A stretch of 64,000 nt of DNA from Arthrobotrys musiformis (taxonomy: Eukaryota > Ascomycota > Orbiliomycetes > Orbiliales > Orbiliaceae): NCBI GenBank assembly GCA_036971715.1, contig JAVHJL010000006.1:806001-870000 (forward strand), written 5' to 3'. Position numbers and translations under genes: made by a program. Shown piece after piece: positions 1-9,569 of the stretch (position 1 is the first letter of the stretch; the number at the start of each line of letters is the position of its first letter). The notes under the pieces were generated by a model. That model saw only the letters and a list, made by a program, of their open reading frames with translations. It was not told the origin of the DNA and did no database searches.

Positions 1-1
1 T

Positions 2-478
2 GTCGGAGAGGGTGAGGAGGGGGATGTTGGTGATGTTTCTGCGGTTTCTGCGGTTTCTGCGGTTTCTGCGGGGTCTTTCCAGGCCGGTTCCGGTGGTGGG
101 TTGTTGGGTGGGACGGTTTTCCAGAGTGGGCGAGGGGAGGTATTGGGTATCCATGCTCACATGACTCCGCGTGGCACGCGTAAGCGTGTCAGCTTGGGTA
201 AGAGAGTTTGCCCCGAGGACCTTCGTCTTAGTCCTGGAGATAGTTCTGGAGATAACCCTGGGCTTGGTGTTGCCGACGAGTTGCTTGCTGGTGATGAAAC
301 CCCTGGGGCGGGAGCCTCCGGGGAGGAACGAGAACCCAGCCCCGACATCGTCGATGGTGTGGAAGTTGTCGAAACTACGACCTGGACCGTTACTTTGTCT
401 GGGTTTTGTGCTTGGGTTTTGATCATTATCCTCTCTGGGGCCTTTGGGGCCCTTCTTGCCGTCGTCTTTAACCGCTGA
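2..478 (+). CDS. 3' part of an unrecognised protein with a C-terminal membrane segment (5' end outside window)
   Basis: The frame is already open at base 2 and runs to a TGA at 476-478; no ATG lies in it, so the start is upstream of the window or in an earlier exon. The visible part begins with a Glu/Gly-rich stretch and four VSA repeats, then a basic motif TPRGTRKRVSLGKR near bases 163-205, then an acidic Pro/Gly/Ser-rich linker. It ends in a hydrophobic segment (CAWVLIIILSGAFGALLAVV) followed by FNR and the stop. That layout suggests a tail-anchored or single-pass membrane protein with a disordered cytosolic part; this is inference. A degenerate, inverted relative of the basic motif lies at 1635-1677. 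I do not recognise the family. A donor-like GTAAGC just after the stop suggests a 3'-UTR intron. Confidence 0.5.
   Translation, partial: VGEGEEGDVGDVSAVSAVSAVSAGSFQAGSGGGLLGGTVFQSGRGEVLGIHAHMTPRGTRKRVSLGKRVCPEDLRLSPGDSSGDNPGLGVADELLAGDETPGAGASGEEREPSPDIVDGVEVVETTTWTVTLSGFCAWVLIIILSGAFGALLAVVFNR
35..70 (+). repeat. Four tandem copies of a 9-bp unit
   Basis: The unit gtttctgcg occurs four times without a mismatch and encodes Val-Ser-Ala each time in the open frame. A unit length divisible by three preserves the frame, as expected for a repeat inside a disordered coding segment. Confidence 0.9.
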
Positions 479-499
479 GCTGTACCGGATTATTTTACG

Positions 500-558
500 G
501 TAAGCCCCTACTTTCTTTACCATCATGGTTGTTAGTAATTGATACTAATGTCTTTTAG
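500..558 (+). other. Probable 3'-UTR intron
   Basis: GTAAGC at 500, a branch-like GATACTAAT at 541-549 and TTTTAG at 553-558 form a typical 59-base fungal intron. It lies 22 bases after the stop of the preceding frame, so it would sit in the 3' UTR. If the upstream gene is spliced differently, it could instead be coding. Confidence 0.45.
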
Positions 559-1355
559 ACCAGGCTGGAACCACGACCACGATATGCTGGCGAAACAGAT
601 TCTCTTACCTGCCGTCGAACTACTTTCTACCAGATACTTTCTTTCTTCAATGTCTCCCTCCCCGATTTCCCTGTTCTTCCTGCCTTGTATCTAACTAGTC
701 CCTGTTCAATCGATTGCTCTTAGCCCATTAATCAAAACATCAACGATCATCTGTGCAGACCGGGTTATGATAATGTGCTGCCCCCCACCTAGAGACCTTG
801 AGCCATGTGATCCTTTAGTGGACCGATGTGTATCGGGTCCAACGTAGTTCAACTATACTACCCATGGAACTGGGGTGGTCTCGGGTCCGCTCAGGTCACA
901 AACCCTGTGACGTTGCGGCCCGCGTGTAATCAATGTGAATAGACAGATCGCTGTAGCTTATCAGGTAAACCGGACGCTACGCTTCATGGCTTCCTTTGGT
1001 TCCTTCCGTCCTGTAGATTAAAAATTTAGTCCACTTCCAATGTTGTCTGCTTCGTATCATCTTCGTTCAAACTTACAACCATCCACTTCAGGCTTTGAGC
1101 CACCACTCCTTCAATCTTCTATCACCAACATCATCTTTTATCGGTAAGTGAATTGGAGGCTCCGGATTGTTGATGGGATATCTGACGGCAGGATTTCGAT
1201 GTTGTGTAGGCGTCTTTCTGTATTGAGACTTGCACACAAGATCTCTTTAACTTCACGTAAGTCCCTTCCGAGGACCTCGTGTTCTTTTCTATCAATGGAG
1301 TTAGTACTAATCGAAAGATTTGATCAAATACGGTTTATAGCACTTACCAGTTCCA
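559..1355. other. No convincing gene; probable leader sequence
   Basis: I see no supported coding region. Donor-like GTAAGT sites at about 1144 and 1258, a TACTAAT at about 1306 and a CTTACCAG acceptor at 1343-1350 suggest leader introns of a transcript reading toward 1356. Confidence 0.4.
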
Positions 1356-1556
1356 ATGAAGCCGAAGTTGAAGAAATCCCGTCCCGAGGACGAGAACGTT
1401 GCTCCAATTATTGGCCTTAAGGGCCGGGGAGAGGCTCCCACGGCCGACCGAAAACGTGAGTTTCCAAGCCAGATCTTTGGTCGAAGACATCACAATGTCT
1501 TCGATCGCTGTCTACTTCGGTTGGTGCGAAGGGCACCGAAGAGGCCCGTTCGCTAG
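1356..1556 (+). CDS. Possible small protein or first exon, unrecognised
   Basis: An ATG in a reasonable context (ttccaATGAAG) directly follows an acceptor-like CTTACCAG and opens 66 codons. The first 34 residues are basic and charged (MKPKLKKSRPEDEN and on), as in the disordered N-termini of neighbouring genes. A GTGAGT donor at 1455 falls after residue 33, so the ATG may mark a first exon rather than a complete gene, but I could not find a convincing continuation: the acceptor at 1551-1556 leads to a stop after about 30 codons. No family is recognised. Confidence 0.2.
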   Translation: MKPKLKKSRPEDENVAPIIGLKGRGEAPTADRKREFPSQIFGRRHHNVFDRCLLRLVRRAPKRPVR

Positions 1557-1763
1557 TGGGGTGGGTGGGACATCAACAACCTGCGGGTTGGAGATGTCCC
1601 CCCGGCAGTTCCGTCGTGAACAAGCGGCGCAGCTTCTCTTGCTCAAACTGACACGCTTTCGCGTGCCACGGGGAGTCACCTCGGATTGGATATTCCAATC
1701 CGGAGGTGTTCGGTCAGAACTGCCGCGGCCTGCTTTTTCGGCATTGTGGCCCTCGTGTGCCAC
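1512..1763 (-). pseudogene. Inverted remnant related to the gene at 2-478
   Basis: Read on the minus strand, this 83-codon frame contains TPRGTRKRVSLSKR, almost the same as the basic motif of the partial gene at the window start. At the DNA level 1677-1635 matches 163-205 at 38 of 43 positions. The rest of the frame (a Cys-containing stretch and a Pro-rich tail) shows no obvious match, and no start context or splice structure supports an intact gene. I read it as a broken, inverted copy of part of a family member. An alternative is a conserved non-coding element present in both orientations. Confidence 0.35.
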
Positions 1764-1794
1764 AGCGTGGGATTTTCGACAAAGGCCTCCTTGA

Positions 1795-2375
1795 TCGCAA
1801 CGGTAATTTCGCCATATTCCGCTGGTGAGAGGCTCGAGGGGGCCACCTAGTCCCCCATTGACGAACCCAGGGAGGTGGAAGGGGCCCTGGGGGGTCTTCG
1901 TGGAGCGGTTGATGGAGCTGTGGTGCTAGAGGTTTAGCTGATGTTGGTGTTATTCTTTTGATTGATACTTACATTGGCGTCCCTTCGTATTGGGAGCCAT
2001 CAATGATGATGCTCGAACTGACTTCTCTTCCTATCTCCTTCTTCGCTTGCGGTTTGCTGTTGTCTCTTTTGTTCTTCTGTGGTGAATGTTTATTGTTCTG
2101 TTGTGTCTTTTGACATTTTGGGCGTGCGATGGTGTGTGGGACTTGCTGCTTGCCTCTATGCTCTGTGCCCTTATATCAACATCTATCTCAGCAACAGCTT
2201 TTTTTTTTACCTTTCCTTCTTACACTTCACGCACCCACAATCACCTTCATCTTCACCTTCACAAGAGCTTCATCATCTCACATTCTTCCTACATCTCTTC
2301 CTCTAAGGACCATCCATCTCTTATCGTGACTACCACCTTCATACCTTTCATTCTGTCAACTTCAAGCAAAACACG
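1795..2375 (+). other. Leader region of the next gene with long pyrimidine tracts
   Basis: From about 2190 the plus strand is strongly C/T-rich (runs of T near 2200, repeated TTCATCTTCACC-like words) up to the ATG at 2376. Long CT tracts near transcription starts are common in filamentous fungi, so this is probably core promoter and 5' UTR. I see no gene. Confidence 0.4.
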
Positions 2376-3176
2376 ATGTCTAACAGAACTCCCCGAGTAG
2401 TCCTGCACGTTCGCAACCAGGAGTCGAGCAAGAGATTGAAGATGCTCGAGGACCAAGATAGCCCGTCCCAGCAGCCCAAACCCTCGCTCGGGGAGCGACT
2501 CTCCAAGCTCCCACAGTGGTACGCCGTCCACGAGGTCCCACCGGCCCACGCCGACCCAGACGGGTACATGAACATGATCGCTGACGACGGCTCATACACG
2601 TCGTACGCCAACGTCCTGGGAATCCAACCGTGGGTCGTCCAGGTTCTCAAAAAGACGCTACACTGGCGCTATATCAACCACCCACGAACCCCACATATCA
2701 ATCTCGCCCGCGAAGACGACAAGGATCGTCTCGCCGAAGAGATCAATATCACTTTCCGCAACTACGCCACCAGTCTCAATGAACGCGTCCGCAAGGGCCT
2801 CATTTCTGCCGATAAACTGGAGGGGAAGTTGCACCAGTACGAAGCGATGGAGGAGTTGTCTGCCAAGGTTTATAAGATTGGGAGTTATCGGGTTTCGGGG
2901 TATTTGCTGTATAAGGTTGCTGAGGGGGTGATGATGGAAATCATCGATGAGCGGAAGGCTATCGATGGTGGCCTCATCGATAGGGCTGGGGTTGTTCCTG
3001 GCAAACCGGCCGAGGGCACCTCGAAGCCGCAAGGCGACGAGGGTGCGTCTACCAGCGGTGGCAGGCGCGTTGTTACTCGTGCCAGGGCCAAGGAGGGACA
3101 CGGGGCCGGACTCAATTCGAAGGCCAAGGATGGGGCTGGGGAGGAGGATGCGGAGATGGGGGATGCGTCGAATTAG
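2376..3176 (+). CDS. Unrecognised 266-aa protein with a helical core and disordered charged tail
   Basis: This is a single open frame from ATG 2376, just downstream of a C/T-rich leader, to TAG 3174-3176. The first 45 residues are polar and basic. Residues about 47-200 look folded: aromatic-rich (PQWYAVHEVPPAH, YTSYANVLGIQPWVVQVL) and then amphipathic helices with alternating Leu/Glu/Arg. Residues from about 205 are low-complexity Gly/Ala/Lys/Glu with a basic cluster (GGRRVVTRARAK) that could be a nuclear localisation signal. It has no signal peptide and no membrane segment. I do not recognise a family. Together with the genes at 5387-7272 and 9570-11259 it shares the plan of one compact helical core flanked by disordered charged arms, but I see no clear sequence match among the three cores. 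Confidence 0.7.
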   Translation: MSNRTPRVVLHVRNQESSKRLKMLEDQDSPSQQPKPSLGERLSKLPQWYAVHEVPPAHADPDGYMNMIADDGSYTSYANVLGIQPWVVQVLKKTLHWRYINHPRTPHINLAREDDKDRLAEEINITFRNYATSLNERVRKGLISADKLEGKLHQYEAMEELSAKVYKIGSYRVSGYLLYKVAEGVMMEIIDERKAIDGGLIDRAGVVPGKPAEGTSKPQGDEGASTSGGRRVVTRARAKEGHGAGLNSKAKDGAGEEDAEMGDASN

Positions 3177-4126
3177 TCGGCGCAGGGGGGATATTGCCTT
3201 GTTTTTTCTTCCTCCTTTTCTTCTCTACTATTACCCCTCTTTAATTCAAACTGCTACCACATTTTATCATTCTATTCGATAGCGGGGGAATAAATTCTAT
3301 GGCAATATTAATTCCTGCTTTCACTTCTTTTTGCGATGCTTTAACGTTTCCCTTCGTAACTACCTTTTTACCCGTGGTTCAATTATTAGCGATAGCGTTC
3401 TTATACACATTTATATTGACCGCGTAATATTGATACGAAGGAGGCTTGTGTAAGCTTTAAAAGCAAAATTTCTGTCGTAAATGGTAGAATTACGGGCACA
3501 GCGAGTCGCATTGACTCCTTGCTACGGCACATTTTAAGCTTTCTGAACCCGACGCACCGGCAGTATGAACCACCCCCAGAGACAATACCAAAGCACTTGA
3601 TATAGATTTACTAAGATAACCTAGCACAAAACCCAATTGAAGGATAATGAGGATAAATTCGAGCACTTAAGTTAGACAAGCATATTGACACTGTTAAATG
3701 CCCCGCTCAGGCGCTCGCCAACTCTGCAGCCATTCCCGAGGCGAGCGTGGTAGCAACTCACGACGAAAACGTGTTGAAAGCGTTTGATTTCCAAAAGTGG
3801 TAATTTACGAAAATAGAACTGCAACAATGTCAACACGCTTCTTGGTGATAATGCGGACAGCGCGGTGCCGTCGGAGGGATAGCGCTCCCTCGTAGTCAGT
3901 GCTTGTAGATTTTTTTGCCAGATAATCTCTGCCTGGAATAGAATAGATTGGGTTGGGTCTAGCCACAAAAACAATCACGATCTCCATCTTCAATTAAACA
4001 ATCAAAGTCCATCCTATATATATACCAGTAAGACCGGGTCCCCAGCTCAGGCAATTGAGAATTGCAATTATTGAAATATATCCGCTCCCAACGGGGGGAC
4101 AGGGAGTATAACTGCTAAAGTAGTGC
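3177..4126. other. Intergenic, nothing supported
   Basis: The stretch holds AT-rich sequence after the preceding gene, with only short unsupported frames on the minus strand. A TATATATA run near 4015-4022 and a pyrimidine-poor leader precede the next ATG. No repeat or RNA gene is evident. Confidence 0.4.
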
Positions 4127-4546
4127 ATGTTTAGAAGCTTCATAACGACAATGCCGGAGTATATACCACAATCCACCGCAGCAACCGAGGCGCCCTCGAA
4201 GACCTTGACGGCACGTCAAGGCAATGCAAGAAATCCTCCCCAGAAACTATCGATTGCCAATAACTGGGGGCTATTCAAGAAGTCCCCCCTGGGGGACTGG
4301 GATGCGGCGAAGACGAGCCAACGAACCATCGGAGAGGGCTTGGGGGGTAATGCGGAGAACACGGCCGCGAGAACGGTACTGGTTCTTGTGACCTTGGGGG
4401 TTCTTGCGGGACTCGGGGTCATCGCTTTGTTGTGGTATATTTGGCGCAAGGAGAATATAAATGCGCGAGCTCGTCAGAGGGACGAGGAGGCGAATAGGGG
4501 TGGTGCTGGTGATGGGGAGGGTGGTGTTCCGTTGGAAAGTGTTTGA
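4127..4546 (+). CDS. Unrecognised single-pass membrane protein, 139 aa
   Basis: ATG 4127 opens 139 codons; an in-frame ATG at 4151 could also be the start and would give 131 residues. The N-terminal 85 residues are polar and lack a clear signal peptide. A hydrophobic segment (TVLVLVTLGVLAGLGVIALL, then WYIW) spans about residues 84-108. A positively charged stop-transfer stretch (RRKEN, RARQRDEE) follows, and then a Gly-rich acidic tail. The charge pattern favours an extracytosolic N-terminus and a short cytosolic C-terminus. No domain is recognised. A single membrane span near the C-terminus also occurs in the partial gene at 2-478, but the sequences differ. Confidence 0.5.
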   Translation: MFRSFITTMPEYIPQSTAATEAPSKTLTARQGNARNPPQKLSIANNWGLFKKSPLGDWDAAKTSQRTIGEGLGGNAENTAARTVLVLVTLGVLAGLGVIALLWYIWRKENINARARQRDEEANRGGAGDGEGGVPLESV

Positions 4547-5386
4547 GTCGGAGGGACCGGGGTTTTTTGCGTGCCTGTAAATGTTTTTTTTTCTATTAGC
4601 GATAACTATAATATCAATATGCATCATCCATGAACTGAAGTCCACCATGTTCAAGGATATATCCTCGTTAGAGGGCGTGAAGTAGTGCAATTGACTGGAT
4701 AGTGCACCGGTGACAGAGAGGCAGGGGGGGCTCACCATATTCCTCAGGTCGAAGTTGTTGAAGGGTGCGTGCGGACAATGTGCACAACGCCTTTCCCTCC
4801 GCCGCCTTTGAAATCGAACTATAAACGGAGCCCCGACTCTTTCTTCCTCCTCTTCTCTTCCTTCCTTCTCTTCTTCTCTTCTCCTCTTCTTCTCTCCTCA
4901 GCCAGCAACACTATTTGCCAGCACGCAACCACCAACCATCCAACCATCCGAGAAGCGTGATTATCAGGGTATGTTCTTCGCCCTCATCGGTCCATTCATA
5001 TCTCATCCTCTATTTGAAGCTCTGCCTTTACCCCCTTCTTTACCCCTGTATTTATCTCTGTTGTTCAAGCTTGTATCGAAACGACGTTGCTGTTTTGCTG
5101 TGGATTGTATCAGAATTTATTTGAAGCCGTTGTTGTTGCAGCAACGACTTTTGCTTGCAACGGGTATTGTCATCCGGTTTCCGATCCCCGCACCTCATCC
5201 ACTGTGCCCTTCTGCTCTCCGCCGAGCATTGTCTCTTTCTACGGTTCTTATTCCTTACTACGTGCTTTTTTTCTCTTAGCAGCGTTTTTCCGGTGTGACT
5301 CGAGTCCGGTTGTCGTTGTTGTGCCCTTCCCTTAGCAACGCCTTTTTACAGTAACTTGTTACTCTTCCGGTGGGGGACCTTTGCTA
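4547..5386 (+). other. Promoter and leader region of the 5387 gene
   Basis: A dense C/T tract occupies about 4840-4902. A donor-like GTATGT lies at 4970, and acceptor-like sites lie near 5141 (TTGTTGTTGCAG) and 5404 (GCTAAT to CTGCAG). The most likely reading is a long 5' UTR with one or more leader introns. If the acceptor at 5404 is used, the ATG at 5387 would be inside an intron and translation would start at 5582. Confidence 0.4.
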
Positions 5387-7272
5387 ATGTCTACGTCTAC
5401 TGCAGCTTCTCGCTCCCCCTTGCCGAAAAAACGTTTAAAAAGTCCCACTGGGCACCGACTTTTCCCTCCCAAAGTCGGGTAAGTACTTCTCCTCCATTAG
5501 TTCTTCATCCCATTCGGCCCCCCACACTCCGAAGTTACAATTGCTTTATGAATGTCGGCTAATATAATACAATACAGCTCGATGTCTTCGACATCGGGTC
5601 GCACGAGCTCCCCATCCGGGGATGCTCGAAGTCCACTTGCCTCAGGCAGTGGCACGAGGAGCCCTCAATGGACTCCAACCACGGGTTCGGGCGGCTCGCC
5701 TACATGGCAACCGTCTGAACCAGCCGCGGGACATCCTTGTCCCCTAACCACCACTCGGGGTCCTGCGGCGTGGGCGGAGTCCATTGGGGACTCCTCTTTG
5801 CCCCCAACCCCTGCGCCTGTGGAAGACGTCATGCCCACGGCAGGGGAGGAGGAGTTCTCCGCCGAAGCAGCCTAGGCGGCTGCCGAGGCCGAGCTAGAAC
5901 TCCTCTTCAGCAGCGAAGAGTTGCCGTCCTTGAGCGATGGTGCACCCTCAAGCGACTTCGGTGCAGGGGAAGCCGAAGTCGCCATTGAGGGGGCAGAGGG
6001 TGCACCTCGCCACCCATCCCCATTCGACGATCTCGCCGCGGCATACGACCCGGAGGATCTCGAACGCCAGCTCGCCGAGTTTTTTGACTCGGCCGAGGCT
6101 GAGCTTCGAACCTCCGATGCCGGTCCGGTCGAGGTCCCGGATGAGTAAGTCCCCTCCCTAACCTTCTCATTCACTAGACAAATTACTAATATATTAAATA
6201 TAGATGGGCCAATCCGGAGGACGAGGCTCTCCGAGCCTCTGTCGCATCCCCAGACCAATCCTCTGTGACGGTGGACGGAGGTGATAACGACTTGTCTGGG
6301 GCAACCCTTATCGGTAACGATGAGGGCACGGGGAATACCGCCTGTCTTCTTGACGGGTATTCATTGTCGGTCTTTCCTAACGGGACCATTCAGTACACAC
6401 CCGTGGCGAGGTCACAGTCGGACACCGTTAGGTCCGACGCTGATATCAAAGGTCCCCCCGGGACCGCCTCGCGCGGCAGAAAGCGCTCTCGCAAGGAGAG
6501 GCAAGAGGAGGATAGGGAGCCGGAGGCGGAGGTCGTTGAGGTCGCTCCGAAGCGCCAACGTGTGCAGGCACCTCCATTGATGCCGAAGGATAAGTTCTGC
6601 CTAGTATTCCCCCAGCCTGCTGGGTTTCCCTGGGACCAGTACCTTGGAGTGATGATCCAGAGTGCTGAATTCTTCCAGGAACATTTACCGGTGGATTCCG
6701 TCGAAGAGGCGGAGAGGATGGTCAAGTGGTGGCGGCAAGAGTGGGAAGACAAGGCCTCCAACTTGACTTATCTTATGGGATTACCGTGGAAGACGGATCC
6801 TTCGGGTAGTGCTAGGAGGCTTATCCGGTTCGCACAGCCGCTGTGCGACCGGATGCGGGAGGAGTTGGGTCCGGAGTACTACGACCGGCTGATGGACCTA
6901 GAAAATAAGGAGTTCTACGGTCATTTGTATTTTCGGATGTGCAGGGATGTGCAAGCCCTGACGGAGGATAAGTGGCGCCGGGAGGAGGAGGCCGCCATCA
7001 AAGCCAGGACCGCCGCTGCCGCTTCTGTTAAACAGTCGCGCAAACGGAAGGACCGCGGCGATGATGGTGAGAAGGACACACCTGCCGATTCCGAAAGGAA
7101 AAAGCAGAAGGGAGCCAAAGCTCCTGCGCAGAGACTAGGAAATGACGGTAAGATCATCCGTCAACGAGGCAAAATGCGGGGAGCTGGCAAGCTTCAGTTT
7201 CAAACCGAAGGAGAACGCGAAGAAATGGAAGCATTACAGAAGCGTCTCCTCGATGAAGCTGCCGGTCGCTGA
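5387..7272 (+). pseudogene. Three-exon nuclear-type protein gene interrupted by an in-frame TAG
   Basis: The model is exons 5387-5478, 5578-6144 and 6204-7272 with introns 5479-5577 and 6145-6203, both with GTAAGT donors, branch sites GCTAATA/ACTAATA and AG acceptors. The phase is continuous across both junctions. The only break is TAG at 5873-5875; the same acidic, Ala/Glu-rich composition continues in frame on both sides of it, and I find no GTRAGT/GTATGT donor that would splice it out. Product features include a Ser/Pro-rich N-terminus, an acidic middle, basic clusters (RGRKRSRKERQ, APKRQRVQ, SRKRKDRG) that could be nuclear signals, and a helical Trp-rich core (KWWRQEWEDKASNLTYLMGL) followed by a Lys/Glu coiled-coil-like tail. 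I recognise no family. The stop may be a recent nonsense mutation, programmed readthrough or a sequence error; the exon structure itself is well supported. Confidence 0.6.
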
Positions 7273-7800
7273 TAACCTCGTCCGGATATCTTACTTTCAT
7301 CCTTTTCTTCAGCAAAGGAGTTTACCTTCCGTTGTGTCCTGTCCTCCTCTATTGATCGATCCGCACCTTTTACCTCCAGCTGCATACAATGTCTTCGCAC
7401 ACCGGTATGCATCTTTCTGTTTAACTCCTATTTTTCTGTTTCTTGAAGCTCCGTTGTACCCTTTCCCTTTAAGCTCACTCGCACCTCTGAATCCTAACCC
7501 ACAGGTGAAATCTTTGTACGACCCTAAAGACGATCTTCTGGATAATCCTCCTTTCCGACACTCTTCCATGAGACCTGAATCTCATTCTTCGTTCAGAGTT
7601 CTAAGGTATTTATTCCCGGTTGATGAAGGTCTCTTGCTAATCACTCCAGATGCAGGGTAGGGTGGCCCGGTAAGCGAAGGGGTTTACGAAGTGGAAGGAA
7701 TCCTGAGGTGTTGGTGGTTATGGCGGCCACGTGCGTGGAAGGCTTCCGATACGGCTGATGAAGCCTGGGGATGATCCGGCTGGGGTTGGCGTTTATGTTT
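7273..7800. other. 3' flank, nothing supported
   Basis: This stretch is probably 3' UTR and intergenic sequence. An open frame crosses 7142-7660, but it is the antiphase shadow of the preceding gene extended by chance. From about 7660 the sequence becomes G-rich. Confidence 0.4.
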
Positions 7801-7898
7801 GCGGACTGGAGGTGCATTAGTCCGCGGGAGGAGGGAGGGCGTATGTGAACCGGGGGGTGCGGCAGTTCACGCGGACTGGGGGTGCATTAGTCCGCGGG
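7801..7898 (+). repeat. Two 28-bp direct repeats, each a hairpin
   Basis: Copies at 7801-7828 and 7871-7898 differ at one base. Each starts with GCGGACT and carries AGTCCGC eleven bases later, so each can form a 7-bp stem with an 11-base loop. They sit 70 bp apart at the start of a very G-rich stretch that continues to about 8115. Confidence 0.8.
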
Positions 7899-8399
7899 GG
7901 TTGGGGGTCGGGGAGGGCGGAAGGTGGAGGAGAAGTTTGGGGGAGATCCGGAGGGGAAGCATCCGTAAGGACCCCGATGATGGATGGGTTGGGGAAGAAT
8001 GGAAGAGAATCAGAGGAGGGGGGTGGGGAGGAGGATTATGAGAACATTCGCGGGGGGGGCCGAGGGGGAAGATCACGAACATACTCGCGGGGGAGGGGGG
8101 GAAGGGGGAAAGGCCATCCGGCAAGGAAGGCCAAAGAAACGAACAAGCCAGAAGGCCCAGGGGGAAGGCCCTGAGACCAACCTTCTTGTCCCACCGCCAC
8201 CGGCCGAGAGCAGCAAAGCGCTGCCATCCCGAGGGTTCCAAAGAACAAGTTCCACATCCCAGGCGCCTCCCGGCGGGCCTGCCGCTCGACAGATGCCAAA
8301 GTCCCAGGCCCTGCACTCACAGACGCCTCCCAGGCCTGTGACAGCTAAGCAAGCGGTGACGACTACCACCATACACCCCACTGGCTTCAAGAAACACAC

Positions 8400-9055
8400 G
8401 TGAGCACCCCACGAGTACGGGTAAGGGAGACCCCAGAAAGCGCCATCAAGCCACTAGCCCGCTCCAAGCTTGCAGTGAACCAATCTACTTTCACGTCCCA
8501 CCGACAAGGGTTCGCGAGAAAACGAGATTGTCAAGCCTCTATCAGCTCCCGAAGAACAAACAACCCTCAGGCTTTGCGACTTGCCAACCTTCGAGGAAAC
8601 CAAACAAAGAACGTCCTACCGCATTGCTCTCCCACTGGTCTCGGTCCCGGACGTCAGCAGGCCACAAGTGCTCTCCCACTAGAAACGCCCAATACGAGAC
8701 CAATACCACACCTTCTCACGAAGATGACACGACCAAAAGCGGCTACGGTGCCCAAAAAAACTACTTCCGTCTCTTCCATCCCTCGTAGTCATACTCTCTA
8801 TCGACGACAAAAAAACCTTCCTTCCGGGCTCGATGTTGACTGCCCGAGGACATCCGCTGCAGCATTTGGTTTACGAGACAACCGAAGATCCACCTCCCTC
8901 CTACAACCCTATCGAATGTTGAGGGCCAACACGAATTCGAGGCTAAGGCCGACACCAGCATTACTTTTACTAAAACGAGACTTTGGTTTGGCCAGTATGT
9001 GATTGAAGGGCCAGTTGATCCCCAGGATAATTTTCTCATGTATATAGTTATATAG
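8400..9055 (+). pseudogene. Frameshifted coding relic, unrecognised
   Basis: Coding-like sequence continues through all three plus frames. Frame A runs from about 8349 to about 8810, frame B from about 8728 to 8920 (with LTARGHPLQHLVYETTEDP and PPPSYNPIE) and frame C from about 8840 to the TAG at 9053-9055 (with TKTRLWFGQYVIEGPVDPQD). Two runs of seven or more A lie at 8754-8760 and 8809-8815, where the A-to-B shift would fall. No splice sites with consensus donors explain the shifts. I read it as a decayed gene, or an intact gene with homopolymer indel errors in the assembly. The PPPSY motif resembles a WW/Nedd4-binding PY motif. No family is recognised. Confidence 0.35.
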
Positions 9056-9569
9056 ATTATTATATATAATACCAGTCTTTTTCGTCAATTCTTTCTCTAG
9101 TCCCCGATGTTATTTGCAATGTCGTTTCCGTCTGTATCTCTATCTACACTATTCTAGGGCTGCGCGCACCGGATGAGTTAATTAAAGGTCCGCAATACAG
9201 TAGGCCCCTGTTATATATTGATGTCAAGGAGGGACCTTGTATATAATTAATCAAGATGTTGTTTTCGATTCGCCTTACTACTACAGTACCTTGCAGGATC
9301 ATAGGCGTTTGCAAGCTTGGACTAGATGATGTATGGTTTATGAGATAACACGGGTGGGAAACTTTGTCCGTGCCGGTTTACGAAATGTTTCTGAGAACGT
9401 CAGTTGTAAATGTGTATACTTAAGGATAATGAAATATCATTTTTGTGTTTATAATTAGTATTAATTTAGACATCACGGGTCGGTTTGGGAATTCGTCGTA
9501 TTATATTCATACGCTTCGGCGCGTTGCATTCAAGAAACGTTAATTAATAAAAAAAAAGATTAAATACAT
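9056..9569. other. AT-rich intergenic
   Basis: The stretch is low in GC, with TATATA runs near 9040-9070 and an A-run near 9550. It lies between a plus-strand relic and a minus-strand gene that converge here, so it probably holds both 3' ends. Confidence 0.4.

Noticed and set aside
1399..1794. 131-codon plus-strand frame
   Set aside because: It runs antisense through the segment related to the 2-478 gene, has no ATG-based context or splice signals, and its composition looks like a shadow.
7142..7660. 172-codon plus-strand frame
   Set aside because: It overlaps the third exon of the 5387-7272 gene in another phase and begins inside that coding region.
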